This document shows positions 34,176 to 43,192 of a stretch of DNA of 64,000 bases, in pieces. Source of the stretch: Mycobacterium kiyosense. GTDB lineage: Bacteria > Actinomycetota > Actinomycetes > Mycobacteriales > Mycobacteriaceae. Every line of letters starts with the position of its first letter. Position 1 is the first letter of the stretch. The notes under the pieces were generated by a model. The model ran no database searches. It had not been told where the DNA came from and saw only the letters and a list, made by a program, of their open reading frames with translations. The position numbers and the translations under genes were made by a program. The stretch lies in NCBI GenBank assembly GCA_021654635.1, contig AP025179.1, positions 2,232,001-2,296,000 of the forward strand. Direction: 5' to 3'.

Positions 34176-34901
34176 GTGAGTTGCCATACTGATTCGATCC
34201 ACCGTGCCGGAATAGACGGACCGGTGGCCGAATATGACGGCGGTGCCGCCAGCTCGGCCGTGTTGGCCAGGCCGCGCTGGCGCGGCTGGATTCATTTTTA
34301 CTGCGCTGTTGCGGCATTGTTCGCCGGCGCAGCGCTGGTGACGATGTCCTGGGCGCAGGTCTCCAAGTTGGCGGGACACGCCACGCTGGCCTACACGCTG
34401 GCGATCGTGGCGATGTTTGCGGTCAGCGCTATCTACCATCGCGTCTACTGGCAGTCGGCGACGGCCCGTGGCTGGATGCGACGGCTCGATCACTCCATGA
34501 TCTTCGTATTCATCGCCGGAACTTACACGCCTTTCGCCAGACTGGAGATGCCGCGTACCACAGGGCACGTAGTACTCGGGATCGTGTGGGGCGGTGCGCT
34601 GGTAGGCATTGCGCTGAGCCTGTTCTGGCCGACGGCCCCGCGATGGGTGGGGGTCGCACTTTATCTGTTGCTGGGCTGGGTAGCGGTCTGGTACACCAAC
34701 TTGATCGTCTACAACGCAGGGGTGACCGTCATGGTGCTGTTGGCGCTCGGCGGACTGCTCTACAGCGTCGGCGCGGTGTGCTACGGGTTACGCCGGCCGG
34801 ATCCGTGGCCGAGCGTCTTCGGTTATCACGAAGTTTTCCACGCGTGCACTGCGGTTGCGGCGATTTGCCAATACATCGCGATTTGGCTCGCTGTCTTCTA
34901 A
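34176..34901 (+). CDS. Hemolysin III / TrhA family membrane protein
   Basis: A 241-residue protein with seven transmembrane segments, of the PAQR superfamily. Conserved family residues are in [29 protein letters not shown] and the C-terminal [22 protein letters not shown]; the His residues of these motifs form a metal site in the superfamily. E. coli TrhA affects membrane homeostasis; the hemolysin name is historical. GTG 34176 follows GAGGAGG at 34163-34169. Confidence 0.87.
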   Translation: MSCHTDSIHRAGIDGPVAEYDGGAASSAVLARPRWRGWIHFYCAVAALFAGAALVTMSWAQVSKLAGHATLAYTLAIVAMFAVSAIYHRVYWQSATARGWMRRLDHSMIFVFIAGTYTPFARLEMPRTTGHVVLGIVWGGALVGIALSLFWPTAPRWVGVALYLLLGWVAVWYTNLIVYNAGVTVMVLLALGGLLYSVGAVCYGLRRPDPWPSVFGYHEVFHACTAVAAICQYIAIWLAVF

Positions 34902-35175
34902 AGCGTCTCGGCGACAATGGGTCTGATGCTAGACGCAACGAGCGCGGACCCTCTTCCACGCATCAACGTGTGATGAAAAGTGCTGGGATCAAACGTTATC
35001 GGCCATCGAGTCGGTGGCGCTCGGAACCACCTCAATCATCGCGTCCAAGGCATACCGCCTTCCTGCAAGGCGTGCCCGGTGCTGCATGTACTAGTGCGCC
35101 GCGCATGAATCTCTGCAGTCGCACTCTCTTACAACAGATTCAGCGTTGTGCCCCGCTCACCGGCAGGAGGATGAG
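34902..35175. other. Intergenic region upstream of MFS gene
   Basis: About 270 bp with no convincing gene. It ends in the AGGAGG ribosome-binding site at 35165-35170 of the MFS gene. Confidence 0.4.
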
Positions 35176-36442
35176 ATGTCGGGAATGCAGACACTCGAGG
35201 GTCCTGCTGATATAGATTTTCTCGGCGCCGGCGCGCGCGCTGGTCGATCCTGGCAATTGCGCTGTGGGCCACTGCAAGTTCCTTCTTGTTCATCAATGGT
35301 TTTGCCTTCTTGATTCCTGCCCTGCGATCGGCCGGCGGGATCCCACTGACTCAGTCCAGTCTGTTGGCGTCGATTCCGAGCTGGGGAATGGTGCTCACTC
35401 TGCTTCCGTGGGGTTACGCTGTCGATCGCCTCGGCGAGCGAACGGTCCTGACTGTCTCCTCCGCGCTGACTGCCGTCGCGGCATTCGCCCTGGCTTCGCA
35501 GCATTCGTTCTTCGCAATCGGTGCCCTGCTGTTTCTGGGCGGGATGGCCGCAGCCGGCTGCAACACCGCAGGTGGTCGACTGGTGTCAGCGTGGTTCCCG
35601 CCGCATCAACGTGGTGTGGCGATGGGAATCCGTCAAACTGCTCAGCCGGTGGGAATCGCGTTGGGAGCGTTGGTGATGCCGGAACTGGCCGAGCAGGACG
35701 CAATTTCCGCGCTGTGGTTTCCCGCTCTGTGTGCTGCACTATCGCCGCCGTGATCGCCGCCATTGGTATCGCCGATCCCGGGCGGAGAGCCCGACAATGC
35801 GCCAGCATCGAAGAACTGGCCAATCCGTATCGAGAGTCCTCGGTGTTGTGGCGGATACATGCGGTGTCGGGATTGATGATGATGCCCCAGGCGGTGACCG
35901 TGACGTTCATGCTTGTCTGGTTGATGGACCACCGGGGTTGGTCGTCCGCGATGGCGGGCGCCTTGGTGACTGCCTGCCAATTGTTGGGTGCGTTGGGCCG
36001 CATCGTGGTTGGCCGATTGTCTGATCGCCTCGGCTCGCGGATGCAGCCCGTGCGCGTCATCGCCCTTGCTGCCGCGCTGACGCTTTTCTTGTTGGCCCTC
36101 ACCGATCACCTAGGCTCACGGCTCGACGTGTGGTTCATGGCAGCGATCACGATCCTCGCGGTGCTCGACAATGGTTTGGAGGCGACAGCGATCACCGAGT
36201 TCGCGGGCCCCTTTTGGAGTGGACGAGCGCTGGGCGCGCAGAACACCACCCAACGAGTGATCGCCTCCGTGGGGCCTCCGGCGTTTGGGGCGTTGATCAG
36301 TACTACGGCCTATCCGCTGGCATGGGCTCTCTGCGGGCTTTTCCCATTGCTTGCGGCCCCGTTGGTGCCGGCCGACCTGGTGCCGCCCCGCCTCCAACAG
36401 GGGGTAGGTCGCAGGCCGGGCGCAGGATCTACCAGCAATTAA
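35176..36442 (+). pseudogene. MFS transporter, broken by two frameshifts
   Basis: ATG 35176 after AGGAGG opens MSGMQTLEGPADIDFL; the frame must shift near 35220 (GC-rich CGGCGCCGGCGCGCGCGC) to RARWSILAIALWATASSFLF, which runs through INGFAFLIPALRSAGGIPLT and GYAVDRLGERT to 35753. A second shift near 35740 leads to AVIAAIGIADP and the C-terminal half ending at 36442. Both shifts are equivalent to one missing base. Twelve membrane segments and the RLSDRLGSR loop motif of the major facilitator superfamily are present. The transporter is inactive unless these are sequencing errors. Substrate unknown. Confidence 0.78.
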
Positions 36443-36683
36443 TGACGCGGAGCGAATGCGCGCTTGGTTGTCGATAGCACGGGCAGTTGGATGCGGCGGG
36501 CAACTGCCCGGGCTACTCGGAGTCACTCCACAGCTTTTCCGCAGGGTAATCGCGCAACATATGGCGTAGCTTGAGCCGACGCGCAGACACACGCGCAATG
36601 CAGGAAAACCAGCCGCGGCGCGGATACGGTGTCGGCGTCGAGTGGAGACAGTCCGCACGTCCACACCCAGCACAGGGGGAACC

Positions 36684-37217
36684 GTGAAGTCCATGAAATC
36701 CATTGCCGTGAGCGTTGCCGCGCTGGCCGCTGTCGGTGGTGCGGCAGCATTGGGCTCCGGTGCATCCGGTGTCCCGCTCGCCGCCCAGGTTCAGCTGGCC
36801 TCCGCCGGCGCGCCGCTGCCGCTGGATCCCGCGCCCTCACCGACGCCGTCGCCCGCCCCCGATCAAAACGTGCCGACCGCGGACCAGATCACCTCTATCC
36901 TCACCAATTTGTCCGATCCTGGCGTGTCGTACCACACCAAGGACAGCCTGGTCGAAGGCGGCATCGGTTCGGGCGAGGGCCACGTGATGGATCACGAGCT
37001 GAGAAAGGCCTACCGCAACGGTCAGCTGCCGCTGTCCTTCGCCGTGACGAACATTCAATCGAACGGTCCGACGACGGCGACCGCCGACGTGGCCGTCTCG
37101 GGCCCCAAGCTGCCGGCGCCGGTCACCAAGAACCTGATGTTCGTCAACCAGAACGGCAACTGGGTGCTGTCCAGCCCCTCCGCAACGGAGCTGGTGCAGG
37201 CGGTCTCCGGGCTCTGA
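36684..37217 (+). CDS. Secreted MTB12/CFP2-like low-molecular-weight antigen
   Basis: A 177-residue exported protein similar to MTB12 (Rv2376c). The signal peptide VKSMKSIAVSVAALAAVGGA is followed by QLASAGAPLPLDPAPSPT and the conserved DQITSILTNLSDPGVSYHTKDSLVEGGIG, PLSFAVTNIQSNGPTTATADVAVSGPKL and NGNWVLSSPSATELVQA. The GTG at 36684 corresponds to the MTB12 start MKMVKSIA; ATG 36693 is the alternative. A Pro-rich linker (PSPTPSPAPD) sits between export signal and domain. Secreted, immunogenic in relatives, molecular role unknown. Confidence 0.9.
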   Translation: MKSMKSIAVSVAALAAVGGAAALGSGASGVPLAAQVQLASAGAPLPLDPAPSPTPSPAPDQNVPTADQITSILTNLSDPGVSYHTKDSLVEGGIGSGEGHVMDHELRKAYRNGQLPLSFAVTNIQSNGPTTATADVAVSGPKLPAPVTKNLMFVNQNGNWVLSSPSATELVQAVSGL

Positions 37218-37245
37218 CGCCCGCTTGCTCTGACGCCGGCGCCGC

Positions 37246-37734
37246 TTACCGGGACAGCACGGCCTCGATCGCGCTGATCACCTCCGGTGCGTCCGGTTCG
37301 GTCCGCGGCCGAAACCGGTTGACCACCTCGCCGTCGGGCGCGACGAGGAACTTCTCGAAGTTCCACTGAATGTCACCCGCCTTGCCGTCGGCGTCGGGGG
37401 CCTTGGTCAGCTCGGCGTACAGCGGATGGCGGTTGTCGCCGTTGACGTCGGTTTTGGCCAGCAACGGAAACGTCACCCCGTACGTCGTCGAGCAGAACTC
37501 CTGAATCTCCTCGGCCGTGCCCGGCTCCTGGCCCATGAACTGATTGCAGGGAACGCCCACGACCGTCAGACCACGGTCGCGGTAGTCCCTGGCCAGCTTC
37601 TCCAGTGCCGTGTACTGCGGGGTAAGCCCGCACTTGGACGCAACATTCACGACCAGCGTTGCGCCGCCGGACAATTCGGCCAGCGTGGCCTGCTTTCCGT
37701 CGAGGGTGGTCAGGGCGATGTCGTTGAGGGTCAC
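37246..37734 (-). CDS. Glutathione peroxidase-family thiol peroxidase
   Basis: A 162-residue thioredoxin-fold peroxidase. The active-site Cys35 is in VNVASKCGLTPQY, the Gln is in PCNQFMGQEPG and the Trp in WNFEKFLV. It has Cys, not selenocysteine, and a second Cys in EEIQEFCS, so it probably uses thioredoxin or mycothiol-linked reduction, since mycobacteria lack glutathione. GTG 37734 gives VTLNDIALTTLDGK, matching the normal family start. It is convergent with the antigen gene, 28 bp apart. Confidence 0.92.
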   Translation of the reverse strand: MTLNDIALTTLDGKQATLAELSGGATLVVNVASKCGLTPQYTALEKLARDYRDRGLTVVGVPCNQFMGQEPGTAEEIQEFCSTTYGVTFPLLAKTDVNGDNRHPLYAELTKAPDADGKAGDIQWNFEKFLVAPDGEVVNRFRPRTEPDAPEVISAIEAVLSR

Positions 37735-37814
37735 GCCGACGACGCTAACACTGCGTTGACGTGCCGGCCTCGGCAAGGCAACGTGACGGATGCCCGAACC
37801 GAGGAGCTGCCACC

Positions 37815-38525
37815 ATGAACGCCGAGACGCCAGAGGTTGCCGCGGCCACCGTCGTCCTGGGCCGCGACGGCGCCGACGGCTTCGAGGTGCTGATGCTCAA
37901 GCGGGCCACGACGACGTCGTTCGCCGGGGGAGCTTGGGTCTTTCCCGGAGGTCGGGTGGACCCGGCCGACGCCGGGACGGACTCGCTCGACAGCATCGAG
38001 GCGGCCCGCCGCGCGGCGGCGCGAGAAACCTTGGAGGAGGCCGGAATTCACCTTGACGGGAACACGTTGTCGGTGATCTCGCAGTGGAGTCCGGGTCCCG
38101 AGGCCCCTAAACGTTTCCGCACCTGGATGTTGTTCAGTGTCGCGATCGACGCCGGCGAGGTGGTTGTCGACGGCAGCGAGATCGTCGATCACCGGTGGAT
38201 CAGCCCGGCCGACGCCCTCGAAGAGCACGGGCACGGCCGAATGGTGCTGCTGCCCCCGACCTGGGTGACGCTGCACCAGTTGTCGGCGTACCGCGATTGC
38301 GCCGCCGCGACGGCCGGGGTCGAGTCAATGCCGTTCGAGCACTTCGAAAGTCACCTCGTCACCGCACCGACAGGCATGGTCATCCTCTGGCACGGCGACG
38401 CCGGCTACGACACCCGCGACGCCGACCTGCCCGGTCCGCGGCACCGCTTGACGATGCGGCGCGGTCCGTGGGTTTACGAGAGAAGCTGGGCCGCATCACA
38501 CGGCAACAGCGCAACGGCGAGCTAG
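37815..38525 (+). CDS. NUDIX hydrolase
   Basis: A 236-residue NUDIX protein. The Nudix box is split around VFPGGRVDPADAG and RAAARETLEEAG: the GX5EX7REUXEEXGU pattern is present with an enlarged loop between G and the REtleEaG helix. This longer layout is that of NUDT19/CoA-diphosphatase-like proteins. It probably hydrolyses a nucleoside-diphosphate conjugate. ATG 37815 follows GAGGAG at 37801-37806. Nine bases separate it from the TPM gene. Confidence 0.86.
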   Translation: MNAETPEVAAATVVLGRDGADGFEVLMLKRATTTSFAGGAWVFPGGRVDPADAGTDSLDSIEAARRAAARETLEEAGIHLDGNTLSVISQWSPGPEAPKRFRTWMLFSVAIDAGEVVVDGSEIVDHRWISPADALEEHGHGRMVLLPPTWVTLHQLSAYRDCAAATAGVESMPFEHFESHLVTAPTGMVILWHGDAGYDTRDADLPGPRHRLTMRRGPWVYERSWAASHGNSATAS

Positions 38526-38534
38526 ATTACCCGC

Positions 38535-39407
38535 ATGCGCATTGCCCGCTCGCTCGCTGCACTCCTGACGGTCCTCACAGCTGGCCTGCTGCTTGCAACC
38601 CCGGTCGGCGCGCAACCGCCGTCCAAGCTCACCGAGCACATCACCGACACCACCGGCGCGTTGACGGACTCCGACCGGGCGGCGGTCAGCTCGGCGATCG
38701 ACCGGCTCTACCGGGACCGGCGCCTCCAACTGTGGGTGGTCTACGTCGACAATTTCTCCCGGTTCAAGCCCGACAACTGGGCGGAGAACACCCGCGCCGC
38801 CAGCAAAATGGGCGCCCAGGACGCGCTGCTGGCCGTGGCTACGAACACCAAGTTGTACGCGTTCTCCGTTCCGGGTCTTTCGGTATCCGAGTTGAGCAGC
38901 CTGCGGAGCACGAAAATCGATCCCGAGGTGAACGCCAAAGACTGGGGGGGCGCCGCGGTCGCCGCCGCCGACGGGCTGAACAAATCCGCCAGTTCGACGA
39001 ATTCGTCATCGCCGAACTGGCTGTTGATCGCGACCTGCATCGGCATCGCGGTGGTCGTCATCGTGGCGCTGATTCTGCTGATTCGACGGCGTCGCCGCCG
39101 CCGCGCGGCGCGGGGACATTCCGACGCAGGCGGGCGCGTTGATTCCCTGGAGCAGGCGCTGTCCACCGCGGACGCCCGGCTGCGGCAGATCTCCGACTAC
39201 GTCGCCAAGCACCGCAAGGCCGTCGGCGACCAGGCCCAGGCCCAGCTCGAAGACGCCAAGCGGCATCTGGCAGCGGCGCACGGCAAGCAGGCCAGCAACG
39301 AAGCCGAAGCCATCGCCTACGCCAACAGGGCGTCGGTACTGGCGGCGCGGGCCCAGGAACTGGCCAACGCCGACGTGGTGGCGGCGCACCGCACGCCGCG
39401 CCGATGA
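38535..39407 (+). CDS. TPM-domain membrane protein, short form
   Basis: A 290-residue protein. The signal peptide MRIARSLAALLTVLTAGLLLA precedes a TPM (DUF477) domain with ITDTTGALTDSDRAAVSSAIDRLYRDRRLQLWVVYVD, then a Ser/Asn linker, one transmembrane helix WLLIATCIGIAVVVIVALILLI with a block of eight Arg after it, and a cytoplasmic coiled-coil (DSLEQALSTADARLRQISDYVAKH). Mycobacterial TPM proteins such as Rv2345 are about 660 residues; this one lacks most of the C-terminal coiled coil. TPM domains are linked to membrane quality control or photosystem repair elsewhere; function here unknown. Confidence 0.82.
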   Translation: MRIARSLAALLTVLTAGLLLATPVGAQPPSKLTEHITDTTGALTDSDRAAVSSAIDRLYRDRRLQLWVVYVDNFSRFKPDNWAENTRAASKMGAQDALLAVATNTKLYAFSVPGLSVSELSSLRSTKIDPEVNAKDWGGAAVAAADGLNKSASSTNSSSPNWLLIATCIGIAVVVIVALILLIRRRRRRRAARGHSDAGGRVDSLEQALSTADARLRQISDYVAKHRKAVGDQAQAQLEDAKRHLAAAHGKQASNEAEAIAYANRASVLAARAQELANADVVAAHRTPRR

Positions 39408-39442
39408 GACCCGGTAACCTCGCGAATTCTCTTGCACGGCAA

Positions 39443-39467
39443 GATATTCCGAATGTGCGGGAATATC
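39443..39467. promoter_or_regulatory. Inverted repeat, candidate operator
   Basis: GATATTCC at 39443-39450 and GGAATATC at 39460-39467 form a perfect 8-bp dyad with a 9-bp spacer. It lies 13-53 bp upstream of the possible starts of the oxidoreductase gene, where a dimeric repressor could block transcription. No regulator is adjacent. Confidence 0.5.
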
Positions 39468-39519
39468 TGCAGGGTGAGGGATGTCTGACGAAGCGACACC
39501 TACAGGCAGGGGAACGGCA

Positions 39520-40350
39520 ATGAAGTTCGGGATCGCAACGTTCGTCAACGACGACAGCATCGACACGGTGACGCTGGCGCGTGCGATCGAAGAGCGCGGA
39601 TTCGAGTCGTTGATGGTCGCCGAGCACACCCACATTCCGGCCAGTCGGGAATCGCCGTATCCGCTGGGCGGTGAGCTGCCGAAGATCTACTACCGCACCC
39701 TGGACCCCTTCGTCACGCTCGCCGCCGCCGCGGCCGTGACGTCGAAGATCGAGTTGTTCACCGGCATCGCCCTGCTCATTCAGCGTGACCCGATCATCAC
39801 TGCCAAGGAAGCGGCGAGCATCGATGTGATCTCTGGGGGCCGGTTCGTGTTCGGCGTCGGGGCCGGCTGGAATATCGAGGAAATGCGCGACCACGGCACC
39901 GACCCGAAGACGCGCGGGGCGCTGCTGGACGAGCGCATCGAGGCCATCAAGGCGCTGTGGGCTGACGAGCCCGCCGAATATCACGGCACCTATGTCGATT
40001 TCCCCCCGTCGTACAGCCGGCCCAAACCCGTTCGCAAACCGCATCCACCGATCTTTTTCGGCGGAGATTCGGCCGCGACGTTCAAGCGGGTGGTGCGGCA
40101 TCAGGCCGGTTGGCTCTCCAACCCGTTCCCGATCGAGCACGTCACCCGCCGGGTGCCGCAGTTGCGCGACGCCGCCGGGCACGACGTGCCGATGGCGATG
40201 TTCGGCACACCGAAAGACCCCGATTATTGGCAGGCCGCCGAAGAGCTGGGATTCGGTCAGCTGGGGTTGCTGCTGCCCACCAAACCGCGGGACGACTCGC
40301 TGCGGCGCCTGGACGAATTCGCGGACCTCATAGCGAAATATCGCGCCTAG
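39520..40350 (+). CDS. F420-dependent LLM-class oxidoreductase
   Basis: A 276-residue luciferase-like protein. The TIM-barrel motifs are RGFESLMVAEHTHIP, TSKIELFTGIALLIQRDPIITAKEAASIDVISGGRFVFGVGAGW and RKPHPPIFFGGDS, typical of the TIGR03619-type F420 enzymes abundant in mycobacteria. Substrate unknown. ATG 39520 is preferred since it follows AGGGGAACGG and begins MKFGIATFV; ATG 39481 would add 13 residues. Confidence 0.9.
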   Translation: MKFGIATFVNDDSIDTVTLARAIEERGFESLMVAEHTHIPASRESPYPLGGELPKIYYRTLDPFVTLAAAAAVTSKIELFTGIALLIQRDPIITAKEAASIDVISGGRFVFGVGAGWNIEEMRDHGTDPKTRGALLDERIEAIKALWADEPAEYHGTYVDFPPSYSRPKPVRKPHPPIFFGGDSAATFKRVVRHQAGWLSNPFPIEHVTRRVPQLRDAAGHDVPMAMFGTPKDPDYWQAAEELGFGQLGLLLPTKPRDDSLRRLDEFADLIAKYRA

Positions 40351-40500
40351 CGGGGCGAGGCGAAACCCAGTCGCCCGCATCGGAGCCAGAGCGGTGACTC
40401 AAGAATGATCCGGGGCTACGCTGCTAGCTGTACCCACAGGTGTTCGTCGGTGATGTTGTGCGGCGAGTCGGCTCAGTGACGGGCACCGGGAGGGATCACC

Positions 40501-41853
40501 ATGCGGTTCACCGCGCAGGAACTGCACGCGCGCGCCGTAGAGCGCCGCGCGGTCGAGGCGGCGCTGTGGGGCATGCCGCTGGTCAACGTGGACGCCATGC
40601 GGCAGGCCTATTTTCGGGCCGGCGCGCACTACAACGACTGCATCTTCTGGTCGAACCCCAACACGTGGATGAACCAGACCACGACACCCAACCATTCCAC
40701 GAGCTACGTGATGTTCTTCATGAATCTCGCTGCGGGCCCAATCGTGGTCGAGGTCCCGGCAGCTACCGAGCAGGCGCTGTACGGGACGATCATCAACGTC
40801 TGGAACGAGCCGTTGCGCAACGTCGGAAACACCGGTTTCGACAAGGGCGCCGGCGCCAAGTATGTCGTGTTGCCGCCGGGATTCGACCGCCCGGTCCCCG
40901 ACGGTCATGTGGCGGTCCCGTGCACGACCTACACCGCGTACTGTTTGCTGCGCATCATCATCGCGACCCAATCGGAGCAGGACCGCCGCGACGGCATCGA
41001 CTATCTGCACACGCTGAAGATTTATCCGCTCGGGGAGGCCGGCTCAGCGATCCAATTCATCGATGTGGCGGGGCAACCGTTCGAGGCCGTCCCACGCTAC
41101 GACGCGAGCTTGTTCGCTTCGCTGTCGGCGATGGTAGCGCAGGAGCCAGTCCAGGACCGCGACTTGGCGCTACTGGGCCAACTGCACCTGCTCGGCATCG
41201 GTAAAGACCTCACCTTCGATCCCGAAGCGCTGGGCGTCGACGTGCTTGACCGCGCAGCCGAGGAGGCGCATCAGTGGATGATGGAGGGCTACGCCAGCAC
41301 CGGCACTCCGGTCTGGCCGCACACCGGCCGCAGATGGCGCTTCCTGCTGGACGTTCCGCTGGCTGAGGGCACCCGACTGACGTTCGTCGAGCCGGGTCGT
41401 GATCTGCGCGTCGACGTGCGCGCCTTCGCCTGGTTCGCGATGTTCGGGCCGGTGGTGCCCCCACCGCCGCAGCTCTACCTGAAGACCTACGAGTCCGATG
41501 ACGGCAGCAGGCTCAACGGCGCTGGGTCCTACCGGCTGCGGGTGCCGCCCGATGTGCCGACGACGCAATTCTGGGCCGTGGACGTCTATGACGCCGCGAC
41601 CGGCGCGTTCATCCGTGAATCCCCGGTAGTCGGGTTGGACTCCTACCGCAACGACGTCGACGTCAACCCCGACGGTTCGGTCGACGTGTACTTCTCCCCG
41701 GCGCCGCCGCCGGACCGCGAAACCAACTGGGTGCACACCCGCGATGGTGATCCGTTCTTCGTCCTGTTCCGCATCTACGGACCGAAAAAGCAAGCGGTCG
41801 ACGGCACCTGGGTCCTCACCGACATCGAGGAGTTACCCCATGACCACCGATGA
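40501..41853 (+). CDS. DUF1254/DUF1214 protein, first of a tandem pair
   Basis: A 450-residue protein with an N-terminal DUF1254 (about 20-130; YFRAGAHYNDCIFWSNPNTWMNQTTTPN) and a C-terminal DUF1214 (about 330-440; FWAVDVYDAATGAFI, and near the end DPFFVLFRIYGPKKQAVDGTW). There is no signal peptide. The family is widespread but has no firm biochemical role. It follows a 150-bp promoter region and overlaps its paralogue by 14 bp, so the two are co-translated. Confidence 0.85.
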   Translation: MRFTAQELHARAVERRAVEAALWGMPLVNVDAMRQAYFRAGAHYNDCIFWSNPNTWMNQTTTPNHSTSYVMFFMNLAAGPIVVEVPAATEQALYGTIINVWNEPLRNVGNTGFDKGAGAKYVVLPPGFDRPVPDGHVAVPCTTYTAYCLLRIIIATQSEQDRRDGIDYLHTLKIYPLGEAGSAIQFIDVAGQPFEAVPRYDASLFASLSAMVAQEPVQDRDLALLGQLHLLGIGKDLTFDPEALGVDVLDRAAEEAHQWMMEGYASTGTPVWPHTGRRWRFLLDVPLAEGTRLTFVEPGRDLRVDVRAFAWFAMFGPVVPPPPQLYLKTYESDDGSRLNGAGSYRLRVPPDVPTTQFWAVDVYDAATGAFIRESPVVGLDSYRNDVDVNPDGSVDVYFSPAPPPDRETNWVHTRDGDPFFVLFRIYGPKKQAVDGTWVLTDIEELPHDHR

Positions 41854-43192
41854 CGGCGCCACGATCCAGCGGGCTTACGACGAAGCCGACCTGGCCAGGG
41901 CGATCACGGCGTACAAGTTCTTCTATCCGACGGTCTCCGGCGCGCGGATCATCCGCGGTAACGAGGCGGCGGGTCTGGTGGCCAACAAAGTTTTCGGCGT
42001 TCTCGACTGCGGGCCAACTCAATTGGTGTTCACCGCCAACTCCGACACACCGTACGGACCGTTACAGCTGGACTTGGGAATCGGGCCGCTGGTGGTCGAA
42101 CTCGAACCGGGGCCCTTGATCGTCGTGGCGATGGACGTCAACCAGCGGTGGGTCGCCGATATGGGACTACCGGGCCCCGACGCGGGCAATGGTGGCAAGC
42201 ACCTGCTCGTCGGGCCCGACTTTGTCGGCGAACTACCCGACACCGGTTACTACCTACACCGAGCTAGTAGTAACCAGCAGATCGTCGGCGCACGATCACT
42301 ACCCGTCGACGGCGATGTCGACGGCGCCATGCGGCGCCTCAAGACCATCAAGGTCTACCCACTGCATTCCGACGTCGAGTGGACCCCGCCGCAGTGGTTC
42401 GACCTGACCGGCAAATTCCAGGACACCACGCCTTTAGGCGTCGAGAACGGCATCGAGTTCTGGCGGGTCTTGCACGAAACCGTCGACGCTGAACCGGCAT
42501 TCGAGGGTTACCGAACCCACTACGGAGAGCTGGCCGCGCTCGGTATCGCCAAGGGGCAACCGTTCGACCCCGACCAGCGAATGATCGACATCCTCACCGC
42601 CGCCGCCCAGCACGGCAACGCCCAGCTGCGTGCCCAGTCGTTCGCCGACCGCTCTGCCGACCGTCACGTCTGGGATGACCGCCAATGGGAGCACGCCGCA
42701 CTGCGTTTCGAGGACGGCGACTTCAACGCCACCACGCATGTCGATCTGGTGGCCCGCGAGAAATGGTTCTACCAGGCGATCGGAGCCTCGCCGGCCATGT
42801 TCCGCCGCGACACCCAGGCAGGCTCGTTGTACTGGCTGGGGCACCACGACCACACCGGCGCCCCGCTGGAAGGCGCCAACACCTACCGGCTGACCGTGCC
42901 GCTGCCAGTGCCGGCCAGATTGTTCTGGTCTGTCACGGTCTACGACGTCGGCACGCGTTCCCAGATCCAGACTCCGCAGAACAAGGCGGCGCTGCGGTCA
43001 TTGTTCGAACTTCAGGGCCTCACCGGCGGCGCCGTCGACCTCTATTTCGGTCCCGCTGCGCCGGCGGGCCACGAACACGCTTGGATCCAGACCATCTCCG
43101 GCAAGAACTGGTTCACCTACTTCCGCATCTACGGGCCGCAAGCGGCCGCCTTCAACGGTCATTGGCGCCCAGGCGATTTCGAACGAATTTAG
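41840..43192 (+). CDS. DUF1254/DUF1214 protein, second of a tandem pair
   Basis: A 450-residue paralogue of the upstream gene, with the same domain order: ANSDTPYGPLQLDLGIGPLVVELEPG in DUF1254 and RLFWSVTVYDVGTRSQI plus NWFTYFRIYGPQAAAFNGHWRPGDFE in DUF1214. ATG 41840 lies within the 3' end of the first gene. Equal length and overlap suggest a hetero-oligomer. It ends 4 bp into the convergent LysR gene. Confidence 0.85.
   Translation: MTTDDGATIQRAYDEADLARAITAYKFFYPTVSGARIIRGNEAAGLVANKVFGVLDCGPTQLVFTANSDTPYGPLQLDLGIGPLVVELEPGPLIVVAMDVNQRWVADMGLPGPDAGNGGKHLLVGPDFVGELPDTGYYLHRASSNQQIVGARSLPVDGDVDGAMRRLKTIKVYPLHSDVEWTPPQWFDLTGKFQDTTPLGVENGIEFWRVLHETVDAEPAFEGYRTHYGELAALGIAKGQPFDPDQRMIDILTAAAQHGNAQLRAQSFADRSADRHVWDDRQWEHAALRFEDGDFNATTHVDLVAREKWFYQAIGASPAMFRRDTQAGSLYWLGHHDHTGAPLEGANTYRLTVPLPVPARLFWSVTVYDVGTRSQIQTPQNKAALRSLFELQGLTGGAVDLYFGPAAPAGHEHAWIQTISGKNWFTYFRIYGPQAAAFNGHWRPGDFERI

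Noticed and set aside
39058..40380. Long minus-strand open frame of 440 codons
   Set aside because: It is antisense to the F420 oxidoreductase and TPM genes; no domain is recognisable.
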